From assembly GCF_031921685.1 (NCBI RefSeq), contig NZ_JAPDHU010000002.1, positions 310,001-374,000 of the forward strand: DNA of 64,000 bases. The letters are read 5' to 3'. The position numbers were made by a program, and so were the translations under genes. Below the pieces are notes generated by a model that worked only from the letters and a program-made list of their open reading frames with translations, ran no database searches and had not been told where the DNA came from. Numbering within the stretch: position 1 is the stretch's first letter; every line of letters starts with the position of its first letter. Shown here piece by piece: positions 49,601 to 57,288 of this stretch. This stretch comes from Terripilifer sp031921685 (GTDB lineage Bacteria; Pseudomonadota; Alphaproteobacteria; Rhizobiales; Beijerinckiaceae).

Positions 49601-50734
49601 TCAATTGTAGCGCGCGCGCAGCAACAGCGCTTGCGCGATGACGGCGGGAATGGCGATCAGCAAGACCGCTTGCAGCGGCAGGCCCGACCACAGCAATAAA
49701 GCCGCTGCGAGATTGGCCGAAATGCCGCCGACATCCCAGCCGCCTTCGGCGGCGATCTGATAGCGCAGCGGGCAGGGCGCCTGTTTGGCATCGTTGTAGA
49801 TCGCGGTCATCATCGCGGGAATGTAGAGGCCGCCGAAGACAGCGCTCAAAATCGTGACGATGACGACGCGCGTCGCATCGAAGCCGGCGAGCGCCTGCGC
49901 CGAAAGCACGAGGCAGGTGACGATGCCGAACAGCGCCGCCGCCTTGCGGCCATTGCCGGCATCGATGAACCGGCCAAGCACGAAGCCGCCGGCGGCGCCG
50001 GCGAGCGCGGCGGCGGCGAGCACCGATCCAAAGACGTCATAGACCTGTCCAAGCGCCAGGAAGATCACCAGAGCCCAAGCCGTATTGGCGGTGGAGATGA
50101 TCCAGCCGTCGACGAGGAAGATCACCGTGCCTTTGCGCGCCGCCGCATAAGCGCCTGGTGGTGCGAGCCGCGCCACAGGATCGTTCTGGATCATGAGCAG
50201 CGGCAGGATGGAAATCAGCGCAGCCAGCGCCGCCGTGCCGAAGGCCGCCCATGGTCCGACCAGGGCGAGCATGAAGCCGCCAGCAGCCGGGCCGATGATG
50301 CTGGCGACGGCGCCGAGAATTTGCCGAAAGGCCACTTGCCGGCCGCGCGCATGGGCATCGCCGAGCGAGGCGAAGACCGCGTGATAGGCGGTCCAGTAGA
50401 AGACATTGCCGATGCCGGAGATCAGAATGTAGATCGCCAGCGCCGCATCGAGCCCGCGCACTTGCGGAATGGCCAGATATTGCAGGGCGACCAGAGCGGT
50501 GCCGATGATCAAGGTGAATTTCAGCCCGATCGTCGGGCTGATCGCCAGCAGGATCGGCCGCAGCACGAAGCGCAGGGCCAGCACGGCCGCAAGCACCAGG
50601 AAGACATGTGGCAGATCGAGCCCGTTCTTCAGAAAAAAGGCGCCGGTGAAAGTGCCGCCGATCTGAAAGGAGAGCTGCACCAGCCCACTGTGCAGGTTGA
50701 GGCGGTTGACGTTGCGATTGGCGAAAGTGGCCAT
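49601..50734 (-). CDS. MFS transporter (second)
   Basis: A 377-residue major facilitator superfamily protein with about 11-12 hydrophobic helices. The N-terminus is soluble and amphipathic (NRNVNRLNLHSGLVQLSFQ); GDAHARGRQVAFRQILGAVASIIGPA is the inner loop after helix 4. The substrate is unknown. The ATG at 50734 has no clear ribosome site, but the frame upstream is not protein-like. The gene is GC-rich like the chromosome, unlike the neighbouring hypothetical gene. Confidence 0.82.
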   Translation of the reverse strand: MATFANRNVNRLNLHSGLVQLSFQIGGTFTGAFFLKNGLDLPHVFLVLAAVLALRFVLRPILLAISPTIGLKFTLIIGTALVALQYLAIPQVRGLDAALAIYILISGIGNVFYWTAYHAVFASLGDAHARGRQVAFRQILGAVASIIGPAAGGFMLALVGPWAAFGTAALAALISILPLLMIQNDPVARLAPPGAYAAARKGTVIFLVDGWIISTANTAWALVIFLALGQVYDVFGSVLAAAALAGAAGGFVLGRFIDAGNGRKAAALFGIVTCLVLSAQALAGFDATRVVIVTILSAVFGGLYIPAMMTAIYNDAKQAPCPLRYQIAAEGGWDVGGISANLAAALLLWSGLPLQAVLLIAIPAVIAQALLLRARYN

Positions 50735-51160
50735 GGCCGGGAAGCGGAGAACCAGGGGAAGGACGGTGTGGTTCTGCCTATAGGGTTTTGAGCGAAGTGG
50801 ACACCGGGCTTTAAAACTCGCCGCCGCGACAGCGGGCGGAGGGAACGTATGGAGAACAAAAATCCGCCACCCTTCCTTCCTATTTTCGAGCCGGATTTGA
50901 GCGCGGCAGGGGCCGCGGAGAGGAGGGAAAATGACCGTTGGGAGGGGGTGATGGGAGGCCATGGCAGGGGGTGCCGCGAGACTCTGAGGAACAACCCCAT
51001 GCAAGGGCATTTTCCACGACGTTCTCACGAGCGGGGAAAGGGTGTGAGGCGGTTGGACAGGTGTCTTGTCCGTCAGGCGCAAAATCGCCGCTTTTGCAGG
51101 TGACCGGTGACGGATGCCGTTATGAGTTGATTAACCATAAGCCGCTGAAATGACCGGGCG
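50735..51160. other. 426-base gap without a supported gene
   Basis: No protein-like frame is present. The region includes a purine-rich stretch with four G runs (50940-50971, possible G-quadruplex on the plus strand) and, near its right end, TTAACCAT (51131-51138), a motif resembling the alternative CtrA half-site of alphaproteobacteria. Promoters for the flanking divergent genes should lie here. Confidence 0.5.
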
Positions 51161-52120
51161 GTGTTTCACGGCGCCTACCGCAATTTGGCGTTTCGGCAGA
51201 AACGCGATTTGGTTTCGATCGTCTGCGAGGGTTTGCGTTTGGGTTATTTGTCTCCGCCTCCGGCGCCTGCACCGGTCGTCGTCGTCAAGGACGTCGGCGG
51301 ATTGGTGTCGGATTATCGTGCGCAGACGGCTGTCTATCGTGCCGAAGGCCGCGAAGTGCGGCTGCTCGAATGTCGCTCCGCCTGCACCTTGGCGTTGAGC
51401 CTGCCGAATGTCTGCGTCTATCCGTGGAGCGTGCTGAAGTTTCACACCGCCTATAACCAGAACACCAAGGAAATCGACCAGGGCATCACCGCCGAACTGT
51501 TCAATTCCTATCCGCAGCCGGTGCGCGAACGCCTCGGCTACCTCACCCGCAATTATCGCAATCTGCGCGGCGAGGAGCTGATCGACCTTGGCGTGCGCGA
51601 TTGCCGCAAGGGAACGGACGTGCAGATCGCCCGAGCGAGAACGCAACCGCAACAGCGGACGGTGGTGGCCACCAACGCGCCGGAACAGAATACGGCCGCC
51701 GGGCAGGGTGTCGATCCGGTCTCCGGTCTGGTGCGCGGCGTCGCCTCGCTCTTCGGATCGCAGCAACAGCCTTCGGTCACGACGACGACGCAGCCTTGGC
51801 CGCAGGTGGAAGTGGCTTCGCTCAAACCGTCGCTCGAGATCCCGCTGCCGCCGCGCCGCCCGTCCGATCTGCAACCGCCGGCTGAAACGCCGGCCGATGC
51901 GGCCGCTCCCGAAACCACCAGCGAACAGCAGGGCGTGCAAGTGGCCAGCGTCCAAACTGATGTCCCGACGCCGCCACGCCGTCCCGCACACGTGGCGCTC
52001 GGCACCTATACGCGGCCGATCGAACTGCCGGCGGTCATCATCGGCGCCGCGCCCATTCTGCCGACGGGCCTGTCGGCCTACGCGCCGTTGCCCTCTCTGC
52101 TCGCCAACGTACAGCGTTAG
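51161..52120 (+). CDS. Conserved-looking protein with proline-rich C-terminus, function unknown
   Basis: A 319-residue protein. The first part (about residues 40-150) is ordered and contains VRLLECRSACTLALSLPNVCVYP, LKFHTAYNQNTKEID and GVRDCRK, with four or five cysteines; I recall similar blocks in uncharacterised Hyphomicrobiales proteins, possibly distantly related to Clp-like periplasmic proteins. The second part is disordered, rich in Pro, Gln and Thr (PLPPRRPSDLQPPAETP, PTPPRRPAH). The frame begins at a GTG and an in-frame stop lies 13 bases upstream. No signal peptide is visible, which is odd for such a cysteine-rich protein, so the true N-terminus may be lost or frameshifted. Confidence 0.7.
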   Translation: MFHGAYRNLAFRQKRDLVSIVCEGLRLGYLSPPPAPAPVVVVKDVGGLVSDYRAQTAVYRAEGREVRLLECRSACTLALSLPNVCVYPWSVLKFHTAYNQNTKEIDQGITAELFNSYPQPVRERLGYLTRNYRNLRGEELIDLGVRDCRKGTDVQIARARTQPQQRTVVATNAPEQNTAAGQGVDPVSGLVRGVASLFGSQQQPSVTTTTQPWPQVEVASLKPSLEIPLPPRRPSDLQPPAETPADAAAPETTSEQQGVQVASVQTDVPTPPRRPAHVALGTYTRPIELPAVIIGAAPILPTGLSAYAPLPSLLANVQR

Positions 52121-52128
52121 CGATCAAC

Positions 52129-52161
52129 AAAAAAGGCGGCACCTTGCGGGCCGCCTTTTTT
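52129..52161. terminator. Bidirectional intrinsic terminator
   Basis: AAAAAAGGCGGC, a nine-base loop, then GCCGCCTTTTTT. With A and T tracts on both sides of the stem it can stop transcription from the gene ending at 52120 and from dps on the other strand. Confidence 0.85.
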
Positions 52162-52180
52162 GTTTGAAACCTGCGCTCAC

Positions 52181-52660
52181 TCATCCCTTATGGGCGGCGA
52201 CGAACCACAGATCCTTGTCGACGGCGCGTGAAATGCCGGTGAAGATATCGGCCGTGTCGGCATCGCCGGCTTCATCCGCATCGTCGATGGCTTTACGCAC
52301 CGAACCGGCGAAAGCCGAGAGACGATCGCTCAGCGCCTTCACATGATCGGATGCGGCGGTGGCCTTCGTCGGATAGGCCGAAAGCGTCGTGCCTTCGGCG
52401 ACGATCTGCGTCGTGCCCAGCGCCATGCCGCCGAGCTGCACGGCGCGTTCGGCGATTGTGTCGACGTGATCGTCGACGCGGGTCGCGATCTGATCGAACA
52501 GTTCATGCAAGGCGATGAAGTTCTCACCCTTGACGTTCCAATGGGCCTGTTTGACCGCGAGTTTGAGATCGATCGCATCGGCGAGCCGCGCGTTGAGCAG
52601 CTCGATCATCTGGTTGCGAACGTTGCTCTTGATGTCGGTCACGAAACTGTTCGTACTCAT
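52181..52660 (-). CDS. dps: Dps, DNA protection during starvation ferritin-like protein
   Basis: A 159-residue Dps protein that forms a dodecamer, oxidises ferrous iron with peroxide and stores it, protecting DNA. The ferroxidase ligands are in KQAHWNVKGENFIALHELFDQ and TRVDDHVDTIAERAVQLGG. Length is typical. GGGGTGAG precedes the ATG at 52660. Upstream lie three direct repeats with a GAATATTC core, a likely regulator site for iron or redox control. A shared terminator follows. Confidence 0.93.
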   Translation of the reverse strand: MSTNSFVTDIKSNVRNQMIELLNARLADAIDLKLAVKQAHWNVKGENFIALHELFDQIATRVDDHVDTIAERAVQLGGMALGTTQIVAEGTTLSAYPTKATAASDHVKALSDRLSAFAGSVRKAIDDADEAGDADTADIFTGISRAVDKDLWFVAAHKG

Positions 52661-52694
52661 GCGCTCACCCCGCTGTGCGAAAACATGTGGTTCG

Positions 52695-52737
52695 AGAATA
52701 TCCAGTCCAAGAATATTCGGTCCCAAGAATATTCGGT
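52695..52737 (-). promoter_or_regulatory. Three direct repeats upstream of dps
   Basis: Three copies of a 15-16 base unit start at 52695, 52710 and 52726. The second and third contain the palindrome GAATATTC followed by GGTC or GGTT; the first has GAATATCC. They lie 36-78 bases upstream of the dps start. Regular spacing of about 1.5 helical turns suggests cooperative binding of a dimeric regulator. Confidence 0.65.
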
Positions 52738-52828
52738 TAATGCGTTGGCGGACAAAGGGTTCCTGTGCCTGCCTCAGAGCATATATGGCGGCCGGCGACG
52801 CTTGCAACCCAAGCGCGCCCTTTGCGTG

Positions 52829-53716
52829 CTATTCAGCCGCAGTTTGATTGTCCCAGGCCGGAATGACGGTACTGCCCGCGATGGTCATCCGCCGCATCAG
52901 GCGATGCTGGTCCTTGGGAAAATCGGTGCGTGCGTGGATCGAACACAGATTGTCCCACATCAAAAGATCGCCCGGCTGCCAGACATGCTCGTAGGTCAAT
53001 GCCGGATCTTCCGTAAAAGTGTAGAGTTCTTCGAGCAGATCGTCGCTCTCCGCGTCGCTCAGACCTTCGACGCGATGGCTCATCAGCCGGTTGACATAGA
53101 GCGCACGCCGGCCGGTCTCCGGGTGGCGCAGAACGATAGGCTGATGGCAATGTTTAATATCGGCGATATCTATTGAACTGAGATCGAGCCGCGAATCCTG
53201 AATTTCATCGAAGGCCTGCAGAACGGTGCGGCCTTCGATCCGGTCCTTCAGGCGTTGGGGTAGGTTGTCATAGGCCTGGTACATATTGGCGAATTTGGTG
53301 TTGCCGCCTTCGCTCGGCACCTTGATGGCATAGAGGAAGCTCGCCCGGTTCGGCTGCGCCGCGTAGCACATGTCGTGGTGAAACCACAGTTCGCCGTCTG
53401 GCAGCACGCCGATCGGCTTGCCGTTCTCGCGAATGTTGGAGACGAGCATCGCGGCCGCATTGTAGTCCGGCCCCTGCTGCTGGCGCGGCTTGTTGGCGGG
53501 CAGGCGGTTCGCCCGTCCACCGATCTCGCCCCACAGCGAGACGAAAGCGCGCTGCTGGTCAGGGTCGAGCGTCTGGCCGCGATAGATGAGGACGATGTGG
53601 TCGAGCCAGGCTTGGCGCAGGTCCGCCATCGTGTCCGGAGCGGGCGGTGTGGAGAGGTCGAGACCGCGAATTTCGGCGCCGATATGGGCGGAAAGCGGGC
53701 GAACGGAGAGAGGCAC
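52829..53716 (-). CDS. TauD/TfdA family Fe(II)/2-oxoglutarate-dependent dioxygenase
   Basis: A 295-residue dioxygenase. The iron site is H113-x-D115 in LWFHHDMCYAA and the distal histidine in NLCSIHARTDF; the 2-oxoglutarate-binding arginine is expected in HRLMRRMTI. The start VRPLSAHIGAEIRGLDLS is the standard TauD N-terminus. TauD releases sulfite from taurine and TfdA cleaves 2,4-D, but the family covers many substrates. No sulfonate transport genes are nearby. It is divergent from the orphan Ala-rich gene and upstream of dps on the same strand, 168 bases apart. Confidence 0.9.
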   Translation of the reverse strand: MPLSVRPLSAHIGAEIRGLDLSTPPAPDTMADLRQAWLDHIVLIYRGQTLDPDQQRAFVSLWGEIGGRANRLPANKPRQQQGPDYNAAAMLVSNIRENGKPIGVLPDGELWFHHDMCYAAQPNRASFLYAIKVPSEGGNTKFANMYQAYDNLPQRLKDRIEGRTVLQAFDEIQDSRLDLSSIDIADIKHCHQPIVLRHPETGRRALYVNRLMSHRVEGLSDAESDDLLEELYTFTEDPALTYEHVWQPGDLLMWDNLCSIHARTDFPKDQHRLMRRMTIAGSTVIPAWDNQTAAE

Positions 53717-53960
53717 GGCAGTCTCCTAAGCGTTTCCTGTTTTTGTTAGGGTGCGAATATAGCCATGTCGGAGCCGGCCTGGAAAGCGTCCTGACAAGAC
53801 ATTCACGTGAGACATTCACTTGCCATTCAGCGGCGCTTTCCTAAATATGGGTCAGTCGTTCCGGGGCGGGAATCGACAGCCTTCGAGGCAAACCGTCCCC
53901 CGGGGTGCGAAACCGTCCGCCGCCAACGCGGCCGGATGCTCGTGACCGTGGGGAGTTTTT

Positions 53961-54416
53961 ATGACCATGAAGATCAATCTGAACCGGCGTGGCTTCTTCG
54001 CCGCCGCCGCCGCTTCGCCTTTCGCCGCCAAGGAAGCCGCCAAGACCGTCGTCGAGGAGGCCGCCAAGATGCAGGCTGCCGCCATGCAGGCGGCCGGCAT
54101 GTCGACCTATTCCGACACGATCTACACCGGCATCGCCTCGTCCCACATTTCGGCGCCGCAGCGCAGCCTGTGGGATGCGATCATGGACATCGGCGTGCCG
54201 GACTGGAAGGAGCAGGACCTGCGCATCGACGCCAAGCGCAGCCGCACGCTCGATCCCGATATCGCGGCGATGAAGAGCTTTTCGCTGCAGGCCAAACTGC
54301 GCCTGCAGTGGGAGCGCAACTACGAATTGCTGGTCGAGCGCGCCATGCAGCAGAAGCGGATGGAAAAGATGAAGCGCAGCTTCTTCGAAACCAATCCGGA
54401 CATCTCGGAATATTGA
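53961..54416 (+). CDS. Ala-rich orphan protein with twin-arginine-like N-terminus
   Basis: A 151-residue protein. The start LNRRGFFAAAAASPFAAKEAA has the RRGFF form of a twin-arginine signal but a charged, helical continuation (KTVVEEAAKMQAAAMQAAG) rather than a clean cleavage site. The rest is helical and charged (AKLRLQWERNYELLVERAMQQKR). I do not recognise a family. It recalls small proteins seen in phage structural regions, but no phage gene is near. A perfect hairpin follows at 54430-54457. Confidence 0.65.
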   Translation: MTMKINLNRRGFFAAAAASPFAAKEAAKTVVEEAAKMQAAAMQAAGMSTYSDTIYTGIASSHISAPQRSLWDAIMDIGVPDWKEQDLRIDAKRSRTLDPDIAAMKSFSLQAKLRLQWERNYELLVERAMQQKRMEKMKRSFFETNPDISEY

Positions 54417-54429
54417 GATCATGATCGAT

Positions 54430-54457
54430 CCAACGCCAGGCTAAGTCCTGGCGTTGG
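54430..54457. terminator. Hairpin between convergent genes
   Basis: A perfect 11-base stem (CCAACGCCAGG / CCTGGCGTTGG) with a six-base loop lies between the stops of the orphan gene and the CocE-type hydrolase gene. It lacks a T tract on either side, so it may act as a weak bidirectional terminator or as an RNA 3' stabiliser. Confidence 0.55.
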
Positions 54458-54469
54458 TGCATCCCGTTA

Positions 54470-56173
54470 TCAAGTCTCGCGCTTGGGAATGATCGGTACG
54501 AGCAGATGGGAGGGACTGTCTGGTCCTGTATGGATGGTCACATCTCCGCCAAAGATGGTCATCGGCCGATCAAACGCATCGTCGTGCAGCCAGGGTCCCG
54601 AGCCGCTGCGCAGCGGATCTCCGCTGGACGAAGGACGCATGAAATCGCTGCCACGGATATCGAGGACAAGATGATATCCAGCCGGCAACACAATACAGGT
54701 CGGCCAGATTTCGATGTCAATCTCGTAGATGTCACCGGGAACCAGCGGCTGCTTTTCATCGTGCGTGTGATAGGGCTGGTACGGCAGAGAGCGTTCGGCG
54801 CAAAGTTTTCGATGGGAAGCTCGCAACCAGCCCTGTGCCAGTGGCGTGTGCGGATCGACGGTCCCTTGAAATTCGACCTCGCGCCCATCTGGAGAGAAGG
54901 CTTGAAGCGTGACGAAGAAGTCGGCATCTGATGTCGATGACGAGATGAACAGTTTCAGCGACAATGGTCCGGTTATCTCCGTCTCTTCGTCCAACGGCGA
55001 CGATAACCAGTGCGTGCTTTCACGCGCCGCGACGAATTTTTTTGTTCCATCTCGGGACGGGACGATCCGGCTCAGCGCGTCATCGTCGGCGTCGAGGAAA
55101 AGCTGCGTCCATTGCGTTTCCGACAGCGGCCACTCGTTCTCTTTGCGCAGCTCCACATCATCGGTGAAGGGACGCCGCAGATTGAGCCACACACGTGGCT
55201 CAGCTCCCCAGCCGTTCTGTTCGTCTTTTAGGAAATAATCGAAGAACCGCTTTTGCAGTTGCAGCCCGTAGTCGAGATAGAACCATTCCTCGTGGCGGCC
55301 GGGATGCCCTTCAAGCCACTTCTGCCGTGAGGCTGCGTGCATGAAGGCCGCAAAATTACCGCGAGGATGGAGGCCATAGCCCGCCCAGTTCGCGGCGCTC
55401 AGGAACGGTGTGATCACCTTTGACCAATCAGGCGAACGCTCCTGATACCAGCGATCGTCCATCTCGCGCGCACTGACGTTGGCGAGCGTGGCCAAGCGAT
55501 TGGCTTCACGCTCTTTGTCAGAGAGGCTTTTGGAGCCTGTGGCGGATTCATTCAGCCACGGATCGCGCGGCCCAGCTCCATTGCCGTGCTGGACGGAGAG
55601 AACCTGACGCGGATACCAGGTCTCCAGGAATTTGTTGGAGAGTATGCCGCCGTGTCGGAAGAAGTCGCGATAGCAATCCGCGGCGCCTTCCCATGGAATC
55701 ATCGCGGCAAGATGCGGTGGTTGCAGAGCCGCGACATGCCACTGATTGATCGCGTAATAAGAAATGCCGTTGAGGCCGACCTTGCCGTTTGACCAGTCGC
55801 GCGTACCTGCCCATTCGATCGCCTGGTAATAATCGAGCGTCTCACGCTTCGAAAGGATATCGAGAAAACCGGGGGAGCGGCCCGTACCCCGAGAATCGAC
55901 ACGCATGACCGCATAGCCCCATGCGACCCAGATCTCTGGATCGACCGTTTCCCAGGTCAGCCATTGATGATGTGATCCAGGCAGCAGGTCCGGATGGGCT
56001 TGGATCATCCAGTCCCAACTGTGCTTGTAGTGATCCTGATATCTGACGCCTTTGCCGTAAGGGCCCATGGTCATGATGACAGGCACGCGGGCTGGGCCAT
56101 CCGGACGATAAAGGTCGGCGCGCAGTTCCAGCCCGTCGTCCATCGCAATGGCAACGTCGCGTTCGATGATCAT
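54470..56173 (-). CDS. CocE/NonD family serine hydrolase (X-Pro dipeptidyl-peptidase-like)
   Basis: A 567-residue alpha/beta hydrolase. The N-terminal domain starts MDDGLELRADLYRPDG and holds the oxyanion/aspartate loop VMRVDSRGTGRSPG and the nucleophile S138 in LNGISYYAINQW. A C-terminal jelly-roll domain (VVxL-type strands, SLKLFISSSTSDADFFVTLQAF, then YHLVLDIRGSDFMRP) completes the cocaine-esterase architecture. Members cleave esters or amides. No signal peptide is present. It lies 51 bases downstream of a Bug-type binding protein gene on the same strand, so uptake and hydrolysis of one substrate class is likely. Confidence 0.9.
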   Translation of the reverse strand: MIIERDVAIAMDDGLELRADLYRPDGPARVPVIMTMGPYGKGVRYQDHYKHSWDWMIQAHPDLLPGSHHQWLTWETVDPEIWVAWGYAVMRVDSRGTGRSPGFLDILSKRETLDYYQAIEWAGTRDWSNGKVGLNGISYYAINQWHVAALQPPHLAAMIPWEGAADCYRDFFRHGGILSNKFLETWYPRQVLSVQHGNGAGPRDPWLNESATGSKSLSDKEREANRLATLANVSAREMDDRWYQERSPDWSKVITPFLSAANWAGYGLHPRGNFAAFMHAASRQKWLEGHPGRHEEWFYLDYGLQLQKRFFDYFLKDEQNGWGAEPRVWLNLRRPFTDDVELRKENEWPLSETQWTQLFLDADDDALSRIVPSRDGTKKFVAARESTHWLSSPLDEETEITGPLSLKLFISSSTSDADFFVTLQAFSPDGREVEFQGTVDPHTPLAQGWLRASHRKLCAERSLPYQPYHTHDEKQPLVPGDIYEIDIEIWPTCIVLPAGYHLVLDIRGSDFMRPSSSGDPLRSGSGPWLHDDAFDRPMTIFGGDVTIHTGPDSPSHLLVPIIPKRET

Positions 56174-56224
56174 GGCTTGCTTCCAAGGCTGGGATGTGGG
56201 TGTCCAGTCGCGCGGGTCGCTGCG

Positions 56225-57184
56225 TCAGTCCGTCGAGATGCCGGATTCTCGAACGATCGACCGCCATTGTTCGACAAGGGCGCGATACAGGGCCGGAAAA
56301 TCCTTTGGTGTCTCGGTGGCCGGCGTGACGCCAAGATTAAGGAGTTGGCGACGAACCTCGGGATCGGCGACCGCCTTGGAAATGGCATTTGCGAGCTTAT
56401 CGATCACGATTTGTGGCGTGCCGACAGGCGCCAAGAAAGCTTGGAAGCCGCGAGCTTGAGAAAAGCCTTCCACACCTTGGGAGGTCAGCGTCGGCCAGCT
56501 CGGATAAGCCTCGTTCGCATCGGGACTGGTTGTTCCTATGAGCTTCACCTGACCTTGATCGACATAAGGTTTGGCCGACACAAGCATCGCCAGCTCGATT
56601 TGTCCGGCCAGAATGGCCTGTACGGCATCTGCTTCGCTTTTAAACGGGACGTGGACCATGTCGATGCCGTTGCGCTTCTTCATGATCTCGCCGAACAGAT
56701 GCCCAGCCGATCCGTGACCGAATGATCCGAAGCTTAATTTGCCTGGATGGGTTCGCGCATAAGTTAGGAATTCTTGTGCGTTTTTGACGGGCAATTTGTC
56801 GGATGCGACAAGCGCCAGTTGCGTTTCGCCCACACGTGCGATTGGGACAAAATCCGTGATCGGATCATAGGCCGGTGTTTTGCTTAGTGCCGTCAGCGCC
56901 CCGTGGGACGCACCGTTCGCTAAGAGAATAGTGTAGCCGTCCGGCAGAGCGCGCATGACATAGGTGCTACCGATCGCACCACTGGCACCCGGTTTGTCCT
57001 CGACGATGACCGTGCCCCGGAGCGTGTCGGCTACTTTCTTGCCGATGAGCCGCGCGAGAACGTCGGAAAGGGCGCCGGCGGCGCTGGGGGCCACGATGGT
57101 GATCGTACGGGTCGGATAGTCCTGCGCCGAGCAGGCGGTGGCGATCGCCCAGAGAAAAGCCGCAGCGGCAATCCGGTGAAACAT
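56225..57184 (-). CDS. Bug/TctC family substrate-binding protein (third copy)
   Basis: A 319-residue exported binding protein with signal peptide (IAAAAFLWAIATACSAQ) and the Bug start DYPTRTITIVAPSAAGALSD, then VIVEDKPGASGAIGSTYVM. The APSAAG loop replaces the commoner PPGG-type loop. It is divergent from a LysR regulator with an imperfect palindrome between them and is followed by the CocE-type hydrolase. The ligand is probably a compound whose ester or amide the hydrolase cleaves. Confidence 0.9.
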   Translation of the reverse strand: MFHRIAAAAFLWAIATACSAQDYPTRTITIVAPSAAGALSDVLARLIGKKVADTLRGTVIVEDKPGASGAIGSTYVMRALPDGYTILLANGASHGALTALSKTPAYDPITDFVPIARVGETQLALVASDKLPVKNAQEFLTYARTHPGKLSFGSFGHGSAGHLFGEIMKKRNGIDMVHVPFKSEADAVQAILAGQIELAMLVSAKPYVDQGQVKLIGTTSPDANEAYPSWPTLTSQGVEGFSQARGFQAFLAPVGTPQIVIDKLANAISKAVADPEVRRQLLNLGVTPATETPKDFPALYRALVEQWRSIVRESGISTD

Positions 57185-57249
57185 CTAATCCCTCCCAATC
57201 GGTTCTGTGCGAAGCGGAACCGAAGAGACATGATCACCATTTCTACCAT

Positions 57250-57271
57250 ATTGAAAATGTTCATTTTTGAT
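57250..57271. promoter_or_regulatory. Imperfect palindrome in the Bug-LysR divergent promoter region
   Basis: Arms ATTGAAAATG and CATTTTTGAT match as inverted repeats at 8 of 10 positions with two bases between. The site is AT-rich, 66 bases from the Bug start and 18 bases from the LysR start, and fits a LysR-type regulator site. Confidence 0.5.
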
Positions 57272-57288
57272 ATAAGATATAGCAAAAA

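Noticed and set aside
51131..51138. TTAACCAT as a CtrA-binding site
   Set aside because: Only a lone half-site is seen; the full TTAA-N7-TTAA pattern is absent, so it is noted in the gap entry but not called.
52695..52737. CRISPR-like array upstream of dps
   Set aside because: Repeats are only 15-16 bases, are contiguous without spacers, and number three; they are operator-like, not CRISPR.
53961..54416. Prophage remnant
   Set aside because: Only one gene has any phage-like flavour; there is no integrase, capsid, terminase, attachment repeat or tRNA flank, so a prophage call is unsupported.
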